NCBI GenBank assembly: GCA_947564425.1
Contig: CANOBU010000004.1
Span: forward strand, 1-57,452
Length of the DNA: 57,452 nucleotides
Direction: 5' to 3'
Source of the DNA: an uncultured Eggerthellaceae bacterium
GTDB taxonomy: Bacteria; Actinomycetota; Coriobacteriia; Coriobacteriales; Eggerthellaceae
Shown in pieces: positions 1 to 7,871 of this stretch. Made by a program: the position numbers and the translations under genes. Positions within the stretch are counted from its first letter, which is position 1. Every line of letters starts with the position of its first letter. The notes under the pieces are model-generated. The model was not told where the DNA came from and searched no databases. It saw only the letters and a list, made by a program, of their open reading frames with translations.

Positions 1-2077
1 CCTGGAGTACTGGAACTGCGTGTTCACCCAGTACGACGGCCAGGAGGACGGCACCCTGGAGCCGCTTCCCACCAAGAACATCGACACGGGCCTGGGCCTG
101 GAGCGCACGGCCGCCATCATGCAGGGTGTGCAGTCGAACTACGAGACCGACGTGCTGCGCAGCCTGGTGGGCGTGGGCGAGCATCTGTCCGGCAAGGTGT
201 ACGACGGCAACATGGTGCCGGGGGCCTTGTCCGACGAGCAGGCGAAGATCGACTTGTCGCTGCGCATCTGCGCCGACCACAGCCGCAGCGTGTCGTTCAT
301 GATCGCCGACGGCATACTGCCCTCCAACGAGGGCCGCGGCTATGTGCTGCGGCGCCTGCTGCGCCGAGCGGTCATGCACGGCCATACCCTGGGCATCGAA
401 GGCCCCTTCCTGAAGCACTACCTGGCCCAGATCATCGAGCTGATGGGCGATGTGTACCCGGAGCTGCAGGATAACCGCGAGCTCATCGAGAGCGTGATAC
501 TGTCGGAAGAGGAGCGCTTCGGCCGCACCCTGCGCACGGGCCAGGCCTACCTGGACGAGGCGCTGCAGGGCATCGACCGCGGCGGCGTGCTGCCGGGCGA
601 GGCGGCCTTCAAGCTGCACGACACCTACGGCTTCCCCGTGGAGGTGACCGAGGAGATCTGCGAGGAGCGCGGCATCAGCGTGGACATGCCCGGCTTCGAG
701 GCCTGCATGGAAGAGCAGCGCAGCCGCGCCCGCGCCGCCACCAAGGACGATGCCGAGGCCGCTTGGTCCACCTACGGCAGCGTGGAGGCCGAGATACTGA
801 AGGAGAGCGGCCCCACGGAGTTCGTGGGCTACGACCGCTTGGAGGCCAAGGCACGCGTGGTGGCCCTGGTGAAGGACGGCCAGCGCGTGGCCTCGCTGGG
901 CGAGGGCGAAGAGGGCGAGGTCATCCTGTCGGCCACTCCCTTCTATGCCGAGATGGGCGGCGAGGTGGGCGACACCGGCCTTATAGCCACCAAGGACTCC
1001 GTGGCCGAGGTGACCGACACCCGTGCTCCCGAGAGCGGCCTGACCTGCCATTACGTGCGCGTGACCCAAGGGCGTCTGATCGAGAACGAGGAAGTGCGGG
1101 CCGCCGTGGACGCCGAGCGCCGGGCGCGTATCGCCCGCAACCACACGGGCACGCACATCCTGCATGCGGCCCTGCGCACCGTTCTGGGCGAGCATGTGAA
1201 CCAGGCGGGCTCCTACGTGGGTCCCGACCGCCTGCGTTTCGACTTCACCCACTTCCAAGGCCTCACCCGCGAGCAGATCCGCGAGGTGGAGGCCCTGGCC
1301 AACGCCGAGATCATGAAGGCCATCCCCCTGAACGTGTACACCACCTCGCTTACCGAGGCCCGCGCTTCGGGCGTGACGGCGCTGTTCGGCGAGAAGTACG
1401 GCGAAAAGGTGCGCGTAGTGGAGGCCAGCGATTTCTCCCGCGAGCTCTGCGGCGGCTGCCATGTGGGCAACACGGCCGAGGTGGGCTTCCTGAAGATCAC
1501 CTCGGAGGGGTCTGTGGGCGCCAACGTGCGCCGCATCGAGGCCGTTACCAGCTATGGCGCCCTGGAGTACATGGACGGCCTGGAGGCCGAACTGCGCGAG
1601 ACGGCCGACGAGCTGCGCGTGCCCCTGATGGACGTATCGGAGCGCACGGCTGCCAATCTGAAGGCATACAAGGAGCTGGAGGGTCGCGCCAAGGCGGCGA
1701 AGTCGTTCTTGGGCGAAGGTTCGGTGGTGAGCCTGATGGAAAAGGTAGTGGACGTAGGCTATCCGCTGCTGGTCATGCGCCGCGACGATGCCGATACCGA
1801 TGCCCTGCGCAACACCTGGGACACCGTGCGCAACCGCATGGAGGCGCCGGGCGCCATCGTGATTGGCACCGTGAACGACGGGAAGCCGGTTATCATGGCG
1901 GCCGGTACCGACGAGGCGGTGGCGGCGGGCTTCCATGCGGGCAATGTGATCAAGGCCATCGCCCCGAAGATCCAGGGCGGGGGCGGCGGCAAGGCCACCA
2001 TGGCCCAGGCGGGGGGTAAGGACCCGGCGGGGCTGGATGCGGCTTTGGATGCCGCCCGGGAGATGCTGGGGGCTTAA
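1..2077 (+). CDS. alaS: Alanine--tRNA ligase, 3' part (5' end outside window)
   Basis: Charges tRNA-Ala with alanine and clears mischarged Ser/Gly; cytoplasmic. The frame is open from base 2 (LEYWNCVFTQY), so the true start lies upstream; bacterial AlaRS is about 870-880 residues and roughly 190 N-terminal residues are missing. Visible: the end of the class II catalytic core, the editing-domain motif HTGTHILH at about nt 1141-1164, the matching zinc-site motif CGGCH at about nt 1448-1462, and the glycine-rich C-Ala tail (GGGGGKATMAQAGGKDP) before TAA. No sign of disruption. A palindromic element begins 18 bp after the stop. Confidence 0.97.
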   Translation, partial: LEYWNCVFTQYDGQEDGTLEPLPTKNIDTGLGLERTAAIMQGVQSNYETDVLRSLVGVGEHLSGKVYDGNMVPGALSDEQAKIDLSLRICADHSRSVSFMIADGILPSNEGRGYVLRRLLRRAVMHGHTLGIEGPFLKHYLAQIIELMGDVYPELQDNRELIESVILSEEERFGRTLRTGQAYLDEALQGIDRGGVLPGEAAFKLHDTYGFPVEVTEEICEERGISVDMPGFEACMEEQRSRARAATKDDAEAAWSTYGSVEAEILKESGPTEFVGYDRLEAKARVVALVKDGQRVASLGEGEEGEVILSATPFYAEMGGEVGDTGLIATKDSVAEVTDTRAPESGLTCHYVRVTQGRLIENEEVRAAVDAERRARIARNHTGTHILHAALRTVLGEHVNQAGSYVGPDRLRFDFTHFQGLTREQIREVEALANAEIMKAIPLNVYTTSLTEARASGVTALFGEKYGEKVRVVEASDFSRELCGGCHVGNTAEVGFLKITSEGSVGANVRRIEAVTSYGALEYMDGLEAELRETADELRVPLMDVSERTAANLKAYKELEGRAKAAKSFLGEGSVVSLMEKVVDVGYPLLVMRRDDADTDALRNTWDTVRNRMEAPGAIVIGTVNDGKPVIMAAGTDEAVAAGFHAGNVIKAIAPKIQGGGGGKATMAQAGGKDPAGLDAALDAAREMLGA

Positions 2078-2095
2078 CGGGGATCCCGCTTGTCC

Positions 2096-2184
2096 GGGCT
2101 TGGCCGGGCGGTGCACTCAGTCGCTCAAACAGTCCTCGCTTCGCTGCGGAACTCGCTTTGTGAGCGCACCGCCCGGCCAAGCCC
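2096..2184. repeat. Palindromic intergenic element, copy 1
   Basis: Perfect 19-bp inverted arms (2096-2114 GGGCTTGGCCGGGCGGTGC and 2166-2184) enclose a 51-bp core containing CAGTCGCTC, ACAGTCCT, CTCGCTTCGCTGCGG and AACTCGCTTTG. A fragment of the core's right end recurs at about 2211-2240. The same core, with unrelated but again self-complementary arms, is found at 21789-21904. The position just after alaS would allow a role in transcript termination or 3'-end protection, but there is no U-tract. The rest of the 2078-2424 gap shows no gene. Confidence 0.75.
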
Positions 2185-2379
2185 TACATGGAGGGGAAAC
2201 GGGCGCCTCGGCTGCGAAACTCGCTTTGTGAGCGCACCCGCCGCCCGGGTTCCTGCATCAAGGGGGGCTCGGGACGCCTCGACTTTGGCATCGGCGCTGG
2301 CTTTGCGGGCGTACTCGCCGCCTAGGTTTTGCTTCGGCGCTTTTGTATTGTTGACAATGTGCCGATGAAATGCGGGTTT

Positions 2380-2410
2380 GTAAGATTTGGGATTTAATCC
2401 AAAATTTTAC
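2380..2410. promoter_or_regulatory. 31-nt near-perfect AT-rich palindrome upstream of the YigZ-like gene
   Basis: Positions 2380-2394 pair with 2396-2410 at 13 of 15 positions plus one G-T pair (arms GTAAGATTTGGGATT and AATCCAAAATTTTAC). It lies 22 bp before the AGGAGGG ribosome site of the next gene in an otherwise GC-rich region. It could be an operator or a leader hairpin; the sequence does not decide. Confidence 0.5.
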
Positions 2411-2424
2411 AAGCACTCCCGAAC

Positions 2425-3081
2425 TTGCTTTTAGGAGGGATTACGGACGAGTACCGTACCATAGCGGCGCCGGCCCAGGCGGAATACGAGGAGAAGAAAT
2501 CCCGGTTCATCGCCCAGGTGGCGCCTGTGCGCACCGAGGACGAGGCTGTGGCGTTCCTGGAGGGCGTGCGGGCGGCCCATCCCATGGCCCGCCACAACGT
2601 GTATGCATATGTGCTGCGCGAGGGGAACCGCACCCGCTACTCCGACGATGGCGAGCCGCCGCGCACTTCGGGGCTGCCCACCTTGTCGGTGATCGAGCAT
2701 GGCGGCCTGAAAGATGTCATATGTGTGACCACCCGTTATTTCGGTGGCACGCTGCTGGGCACGGGAGGGTTGGTGCGGGCCTATACCAAGGCGGCCCAGG
2801 ATGCCTTCGCCGCCGCGCAGCAGGTGGTGTTCGCCGAGTGCATCGACATCACCATCAGCGTGGATTATCCCCAGTACGACAGCCTCTCCCATTGGCTGGC
2901 CGACCAGCGCATCGAAGTGGTATCGACGGATTTCGCCGGCGATGTGGCCGTGGAGGTGCGCGTGCGGGCCGAAGAGGCCCTGGCGGTGCAGCAGGCCGTG
3001 ACGGAGCTCACCAACGGCCAGGCCGAGATGCTGGTCGGCCCTGCGGCCTACCGGCCCCTAGCCGAATCTCCTCAGCGGTAG
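2425..3081 (+). CDS. YigZ/IMPACT family (UPF0029) protein
   Basis: About 210 residues with the YigZ hallmarks: KKSRFI near the N-terminus, HNVYAYVL, YSDDGEPPRTSGLP and the TRYFGGTLLGTGGLVRAY block. The C-terminal part matches the DUF1949-type second domain. The E. coli and human relatives are linked to translation and stress control, but the biochemical role is not settled. The start is unclear: TTG at 2425 is the only conventional in-frame start, yet the only good ribosome site (AGGAGGG, 2433-2439) lies inside that reading and would serve ATT 2440 or ACG 2443. The 3' end overlaps the convergent chaperone gene by 10 bp. Confidence 0.9.
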   Translation: MLLGGITDEYRTIAAPAQAEYEEKKSRFIAQVAPVRTEDEAVAFLEGVRAAHPMARHNVYAYVLREGNRTRYSDDGEPPRTSGLPTLSVIEHGGLKDVICVTTRYFGGTLLGTGGLVRAYTKAAQDAFAAAQQVVFAECIDITISVDYPQYDSLSHWLADQRIEVVSTDFAGDVAVEVRVRAEEALAVQQAVTELTNGQAEMLVGPAAYRPLAESPQR

Positions 3082-3692
3082 AGCTTGCGCTCGGCGGGGG
3101 ACAGAGCGAAGGCTTCGGTCCACTTATCCAGGGTCGAGGCTGCCAGCAGGCCCAGCCCCTCGTAGAAGGTTCCGGCTGCGCCCTCGGTGAACAGCTCGAG
3201 GAACCGCGGGGCCCAGGGCAGCAGGTGCTGCTCCAGCAGCGTGCGGATGTCCTCCTCGGCCACACCTTCGGTTAGGGCCCAAGAGGTCATGATCAGCATC
3301 AACCCGAAGTGGTCCTCCGGTTCGCGGGATGCCAGCTTCATCTTCACGCCGCTCTCCCGCATCCATTGGCGCACGGCTAGGGTGGTATCGCCGAATATCA
3401 CGCTGTCGTGGTCGGTGTAGACCGAGCCCCAAGGCGGGGCCGGCAGGCGGTTGGGACCCACCAGCAGGCGCGAGAAGGCCTCGTGGAGCGATTCTTCCTG
3501 GGTTTGCGCATTGCGCTGCATGATTGCGAAGGCGCGTCGGTCCGCATCATCGGCGCCGGGCCATTGCCCGGCAGCATCGGGAGCCAGGAGGAAGGACAGT
3601 GCCTGGGCGCAGCGGTCCGTATCGGGGTCGAAATAGAAGAGCGTTCCCAGTACGGAAGCGCTGGCGGCGGCATCTTCGAGGGTGTAATCCAC
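3072..3692 (-). CDS. TorD/DmsD family molybdoenzyme chaperone
   Basis: 206 residues, all-helical type. The family motif region NRLPAPPWGSVYTDHDSVIFG (about residues 80-100) corresponds to the Y/F-x-L-x-P-PWESVY-x-D block of TorD/DmsD proteins. Such chaperones bind the Tat signal of molybdoenzymes and hold export until cofactor insertion. Starts at GTG (3690-3692) with AGGAGG upstream. It is the last gene of a minus-strand dmsA-dmsB-dmsC operon, so the client is presumably the Tat-dependent DmsA-like subunit ending at 5277. Its 3' end overlaps the convergent YigZ-like gene by 10 bp. Confidence 0.9.
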   Translation of the reverse strand: MDYTLEDAAASASVLGTLFYFDPDTDRCAQALSFLLAPDAAGQWPGADDADRRAFAIMQRNAQTQEESLHEAFSRLLVGPNRLPAPPWGSVYTDHDSVIFGDTTLAVRQWMRESGVKMKLASREPEDHFGLMLIMTSWALTEGVAEEDIRTLLEQHLLPWAPRFLELFTEGAAGTFYEGLGLLAASTLDKWTEAFALSPAERKLYR

Positions 3693-3783
3693 GGGGCCTT
3701 CCTCCTCGGTCGTCTTTCTGGGAAGGTAGCACCGCCGGTCCGGCGGGATAGGGCCCGCGGGGCCGGCGGCGCAAGGGAGGGGC

Positions 3784-4644
3784 TTAGAGGTACGCCAACC
3801 CGGCGGAGAGGAACGTTCCGTAGAAGTCGACGCGCATGAGCGCCAGGCCCACCAGCAGGCAGACCATACCGACGCAGACCAGGGCTCGGTTGCCCTTGCT
3901 GCAAGCCCACAGGGCGTAACCTCCGCCGCACAGGATGATGCAGGCGGTGGCGACCATGGTGTAGTCGCCCATGGCCGCGCCCAGCATCGCGCCGCTCGAG
4001 CTCACGGCTGCTGCGGATACGCCGGCCTGGCCTACCAGGTCGATGGCTACCAGGGCCAGGCCCACGGCGCCGCAGGCCTTCAACATAAGGGCCGCCTTCT
4101 GGTCGAGCTTGTATCCGGCGATGGCGAAGGAGGCCGCCGCCAGGGCAGGGCCGCCCAGAAGGGCCAGGCCCAGCTGGCCGACGCAGCTGAAAGGCGAATC
4201 CCAGGTGGGGATGGTGGGGATGGCATAGGCCAGGCCCGTGAACACCGTGCACACCAGCGCCAGGATGAGCAGCGCTATGCCGAAGCCCTTCTGGGCGCCG
4301 GCAGCCAGGGGCTTCACCAGGCAGATGATCCAATACACGGCGCCCACCGCAATGGCCACGGCGGCTACGGCTATCTCGTTCGACAGGGGGGAGGTGCCCA
4401 ACCCGCCCAGCATCGAGAAGACGTGGCCCGCAGAACCCAGGTGGAAGAACGAGCACACCAGGCCCACCAGCATGACGACGGCCGGCAGGGTGGTCAGCCT
4501 ATCGGCCTTGCGGGCGGCAGCCTCGTCGGCTGCGGGGAAGAAGCCGCGGATGCAGGCCATGGCAGCCAGGGCCATCAGCCCCACGGGAACCAGCAGGGTG
4601 AACAGCAGCAGCGCTATCTCTGCAGAGGCATTTTGGAATAGCAT
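3784..4644 (-). CDS. dmsC: DmsC-like membrane anchor subunit
   Basis: 286 residues with about eight hydrophobic segments, beginning MLFQNASAEIALLLFTLLVP. Family features include SNEIAVAAVA near residue 90 after a GLGTSPLS turn. DmsC-type anchors fix the catalytic dimer to the membrane and pass electrons from menaquinol. The start overlaps the dmsB stop by one base (TAATG), indicating translational coupling. A 91-bp GC-rich gap separates it from the downstream chaperone gene. Confidence 0.88.
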   Translation of the reverse strand: MLFQNASAEIALLLFTLLVPVGLMALAAMACIRGFFPAADEAAARKADRLTTLPAVVMLVGLVCSFFHLGSAGHVFSMLGGLGTSPLSNEIAVAAVAIAVGAVYWIICLVKPLAAGAQKGFGIALLILALVCTVFTGLAYAIPTIPTWDSPFSCVGQLGLALLGGPALAAASFAIAGYKLDQKAALMLKACGAVGLALVAIDLVGQAGVSAAAVSSSGAMLGAAMGDYTMVATACIILCGGGYALWACSKGNRALVCVGMVCLLVGLALMRVDFYGTFLSAGLAYL

Positions 4645-5264
4645 TACATGACCTCCTTCGGGTTGGCCAGCGCACCCTCATGGGAGCCGCCGGGACGGGA
4701 GTTCGGCGCGGCATCCATGATGGTGGTGGGTTTGGTGTAATCCGGGGAAGGCAGCGGCGCCAGCCACACGCCGTCGCCGTGCTTCTTGCGCATCTCGTCC
4801 TCGGTGCCGAAGTCGAGCGCATACAGCGGGCAGGCGTCCACGCAGATGGGCGTCTCGCCGGCGGCTACGCGGTCGCTGCAGCCGTCGCACTTGCGCATCT
4901 GGCCCAGGTCGGCGTCATAGGAGGGTACGTTGTAGGGGCACGACATCTCGCAGTACTTGCAGCCCACGCAGCGGTCGTGGTCCACCGAGATGAACCCCTG
5001 GTCGTCGCGGTGCATGGCGCCGGTGGGGCACACCTCCATGCAGGCGGGCTCGTCGCAGTGGTTGCAGTTCATCGATATGTAGTTGGTCCACACGGTGTTG
5101 GTCAGCGCGCCCTTCTGGTTGCGTACGAAGCCGCCGCCGGCATATTCGTAGATCCTGCGGAACGTCACCTGGGGCGACAGGTCATGGTAGTCCTTGCAGG
5201 CCAGGTTGCAGGTTTTGCAGCCCGTGCAGCGCGATGCATCGAACGCGAAAGCATACTTTGTCAT
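4644..5264 (-). CDS. dmsB: DmsB-like 4Fe-4S electron-transfer subunit
   Basis: 206 residues. Four cysteine groups mark a four-cluster DmsB/NrfC-type protein: CTGCKTCNLAC (about residues 13-23), CNHCDEPACMEVC, CVGCKYCEMSC and CDGCSDRVAAGETPICVDAC. It carries electrons between the membrane anchor and the molybdenum subunit. AGGAGGT sits just upstream of the ATG, 12 bp after the dmsA stop. No signal peptide, as expected for a subunit carried across the membrane with its Tat-bearing partner. Confidence 0.95.
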   Translation of the reverse strand: MTKYAFAFDASRCTGCKTCNLACKDYHDLSPQVTFRRIYEYAGGGFVRNQKGALTNTVWTNYISMNCNHCDEPACMEVCPTGAMHRDDQGFISVDHDRCVGCKYCEMSCPYNVPSYDADLGQMRKCDGCSDRVAAGETPICVDACPLYALDFGTEDEMRKKHGDGVWLAPLPSPDYTKPTTIMDAAPNSRPGGSHEGALANPKEVM

Positions 5265-5276
5265 AGCGGTACCTCC

Positions 5277-7709
5277 TTAGCCGATCTTCCGCACGCCGGC
5301 GATGTTGGAGTGCTGGGGGTTGCCCTTGGCCAGCGGGGACGGATGCATGGTGGTCAGCGTGTTGATGCAGCCGCCCTTATCGATGCGGTCGCCGTTCATG
5401 TCCGCATCGCGCCAGGCCCCCTGCGAGATGGCCAGGGTGCCGGGGATGATGCGCGGCGTCACCTTCGCTTGGATATGCACTTCGCCGAAGTTGTTGAATA
5501 CGCTTACCTTCTCGCCGTTCTCGATGCCCAGCTTGGCGGCATCCTCGGTGTTGATCCAGACCTCCTGGGGGCAGGCCTCTTTGATGACCTCCACATTGCC
5601 CCAGCTGGAATGGGTGCGCGACTTGTAGTGGAAGCCCGTCAGCGTGAAGGGCAGCTCCTCGGTGCACTCCTCGTAGCTCTCGGCGCCGGGGGTGTACAGG
5701 GGGATGGGGGCGATGACATCGCGCGGGTCGGGGAGCTCCCAGGTCTCGGCGATCTTCTGCAGCTGCTCGCTGAACACCTCGATCTTGCCCGAAGGCGTTT
5801 TCAGCGGATTGCCCTCCGGATCCTCGGCGAAGGCTTTCAGGGCCGGGGTGTAGCCGTCGGGGTTGCGGTAGTGGAACTCGCCCATCTGGTAGCCCTCGTC
5901 GTAGCTGGGCATGCGGGGGTCCTTTGCAGCGGCGCCCTCGTAGATCGAGCGGCTCCATTCCTCTTGGGTCTTGCCCTCGGTGAAGGCCTCGCGCACGCCC
6001 ATGGCTTCGGCGATGTCGGCGCATACGTCATAGGAGGTGCGGCGTTCGAAGCGCTCGCCGGTGTGGGCCGGGCTGCCGAAAGTGAGCGATGCGACATCGC
6101 CCGACCAGCCGTCGTTGATGACGCTCATCTGCTCGGCGCGCATGATGTCGGGCAGCAGGATGTCGGCGTATTTCGCCGCATCGTTCATCAGGGTCTCGAA
6201 CACCAGGATGAACTCGCACTTCGACTCATCCACCAGGATATCATGGGCCAGGTTCGCCTGGCTGTGCTGGTTGGTGAAGCAGTTGCCGCCGTATTCCACC
6301 AGGAACTTGATGCCGGTGGACAGCTTGTCGGCTCCCACCACACCGTCGGCCAGGGCCGTCATCTTCTCGCCGTGGTCGATGGCGTCGGCCCAGCTGAAGA
6401 TCGATATCTGCGTCTTGCAGGGGTTGGTGCCGCCGATCCACGGCACGCTGAACGAATAGGCGCCCACATCGAGGCCCGTGGAGGTGCCCGGCTTGCCGAT
6501 GGCGCCTACCATCACGGGCAGCAGGCTCACGGCCATAGAGGACAGCTCGCCGTTGGAGCGGCGCTGGATGCCGTAGTACTGGCCGACGAAGGGGGCCTTC
6601 GCCTCGGCCAGCTCGTGGGCCAGCTGGATGATGCGCTCCTCGGGAATCAGGGTTATCTCCGCAGCCCAGGCGGGGGTCTTCTCGACCTTGTCGTAGCCCA
6701 GCCCCATGACGTAGTCGTGGTAGGACATGTTCCTGCCCTTGTAGGCTTCGGGCATGGTGTCCTCGTGGAAGCCCACGGTGTGGGTGTCGACGAACTCGCG
6801 GTCCAGCAGGTCCTCGGTGATCAGCACGTGGGCGATGGCCGCCACGAGCGCCGCATCGGTGCCCGGGCGGATGGGGATCCACTCGTCATCGGTGTTGGCG
6901 ATGGTGTCGTTGTAGCGCGGGTCGATATGGATGTACTTCGCCTCGGGATTCACCTCGTGGGCCCAGTTGTAGGCATGCTTCGCCATGCCGGTGGAGCCCA
7001 TCATGGAATCAGACGGCGACCAGCCCATGAGCAGCACCAGGTCGGAATCTTGGATGGCCGCCGGGGTGGAGGCGCCGCCCGCGCCCCACACGAAGGGCTT
7101 GATCTTGGTTATCTGGGCGGCCGAATAGGTGCCGTAGTAGCCCAGATACCCGCCGGTGCAGGCCAGCAAGCGCCCGATGGGGCGCCCGGTGATCGCGTAC
7201 ACGCCGGAGCCGAGGGTCCAGTACACGGCCTCGGGACCGTAGTTGTCGTAGGTGTATTTCAGCTTGTCGGCGATGGTCTGGATGGCCTCTTCCCAGCTGA
7301 TGCGCTCGAATTTGCCCTCGCCGCGTTTGCCGATGCGCTTCATGGGATAGTTCAGGCGGTCGGGGTCGTTGATCCAGCGCCGCACCGAACGGCCGCGCAG
7401 GCAGGCGCGGAAGCGGCTATCGGGATCTTCGGGGTCCCAGTCCTTCTTCTCGGACTGAATCCACATGATCTCGTCGTCCTTCACATGGAACCAAAGCGGG
7501 CAACGGCTGGCGCAGTTGCAGGAGCAGTAGCCCTGCACCACCTTCTCGTCGCTGCTCTCCTGGTTCGTCTCGGCGGCGTGGGCGATCTCCGCATGCTCGA
7601 ACATATCGTCGAATGCGATACCCGCTGCGGCCAAGGTCGCCGTTGCAACCGATGCTCCTTTGACGAAGGTGCGTCGCGTTACATCCGTTCCGGGCAGTTC
7701 CCTGTCCAT
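5277..7709 (-). CDS. dmsA: DmsA-like molybdopterin oxidoreductase, Tat-exported
   Basis: 810 residues from ATG 7709 with AAGGAG upstream; a longer reading to 7805 lacks support and would run through the -10 box. A Tat signal (TRRTFVKGASVATATLAAAG) is followed by an N-terminal 4Fe-4S site (CSCNCASRCPLWF plus a Cys about 40 residues later, RACLRGRS). The block GYYGTYSAAQI matches the DmsA region that supplies the serine ligand to Mo, so DMSO/TMAO-type terminal reduction is the default guess; the natural acceptor cannot be read. Other family blocks include WSPSDSMMGS, WIPIRPGTDAALVAAI and the dinucleotide-binding C-terminus. First gene of dmsABCD. Confidence 0.94.
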   Translation of the reverse strand: MDRELPGTDVTRRTFVKGASVATATLAAAGIAFDDMFEHAEIAHAAETNQESSDEKVVQGYCSCNCASRCPLWFHVKDDEIMWIQSEKKDWDPEDPDSRFRACLRGRSVRRWINDPDRLNYPMKRIGKRGEGKFERISWEEAIQTIADKLKYTYDNYGPEAVYWTLGSGVYAITGRPIGRLLACTGGYLGYYGTYSAAQITKIKPFVWGAGGASTPAAIQDSDLVLLMGWSPSDSMMGSTGMAKHAYNWAHEVNPEAKYIHIDPRYNDTIANTDDEWIPIRPGTDAALVAAIAHVLITEDLLDREFVDTHTVGFHEDTMPEAYKGRNMSYHDYVMGLGYDKVEKTPAWAAEITLIPEERIIQLAHELAEAKAPFVGQYYGIQRRSNGELSSMAVSLLPVMVGAIGKPGTSTGLDVGAYSFSVPWIGGTNPCKTQISIFSWADAIDHGEKMTALADGVVGADKLSTGIKFLVEYGGNCFTNQHSQANLAHDILVDESKCEFILVFETLMNDAAKYADILLPDIMRAEQMSVINDGWSGDVASLTFGSPAHTGERFERRTSYDVCADIAEAMGVREAFTEGKTQEEWSRSIYEGAAAKDPRMPSYDEGYQMGEFHYRNPDGYTPALKAFAEDPEGNPLKTPSGKIEVFSEQLQKIAETWELPDPRDVIAPIPLYTPGAESYEECTEELPFTLTGFHYKSRTHSSWGNVEVIKEACPQEVWINTEDAAKLGIENGEKVSVFNNFGEVHIQAKVTPRIIPGTLAISQGAWRDADMNGDRIDKGGCINTLTTMHPSPLAKGNPQHSNIAGVRKIG

Positions 7710-7774
7710 AACACTCTCCTTCCCTCTCCTCATCCCGGGCATCCATCGATTCCCATCTTTCCCAGGATGGCCCC

Positions 7775-7846
7775 AGTATAGGAACCCGGGGGTGGTCAAG
7801 CTCACATCAATGATGTGATTTTTCCGCTATGATTTGCGGTTATCAT
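7775..7846. promoter_or_regulatory. Divergent promoter region with 17-bp palindrome
   Basis: TCACATCAATGATGTGA (7802-7818) is palindromic apart from its centre base. On the minus strand a TATACT -10 (7780 to 7775) puts the palindrome centre about 42 bp upstream of the expected dmsA transcript start. On the plus strand TATCAT (7841-7846) places it about 43 bp upstream of the expected start for the radical SAM gene. Both distances suit a class II activator, either a CRP/FNR-type protein or the LuxR-type regulator encoded by the divergent operon. No clear -35 box is seen, which fits activator dependence. Confidence 0.6.
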
Positions 7847-7871
7847 GGCAATGTGAGCAGACGGAGCACAC

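Noticed and set aside
2351..2386. TTGACA at 2351 with TAAGAT at 2381 as a promoter
   Set aside because: Spacer is 24 bp, far from the 16-18 bp needed.
4680..7781. 1033-codon open frame antisense to dmsA/dmsB
   Set aside because: The opposite strand holds a complete, motif-rich DmsA/DmsB; the antisense product is Val/Gly/His-rich with no domain, a usual artefact of high-GC codon use.
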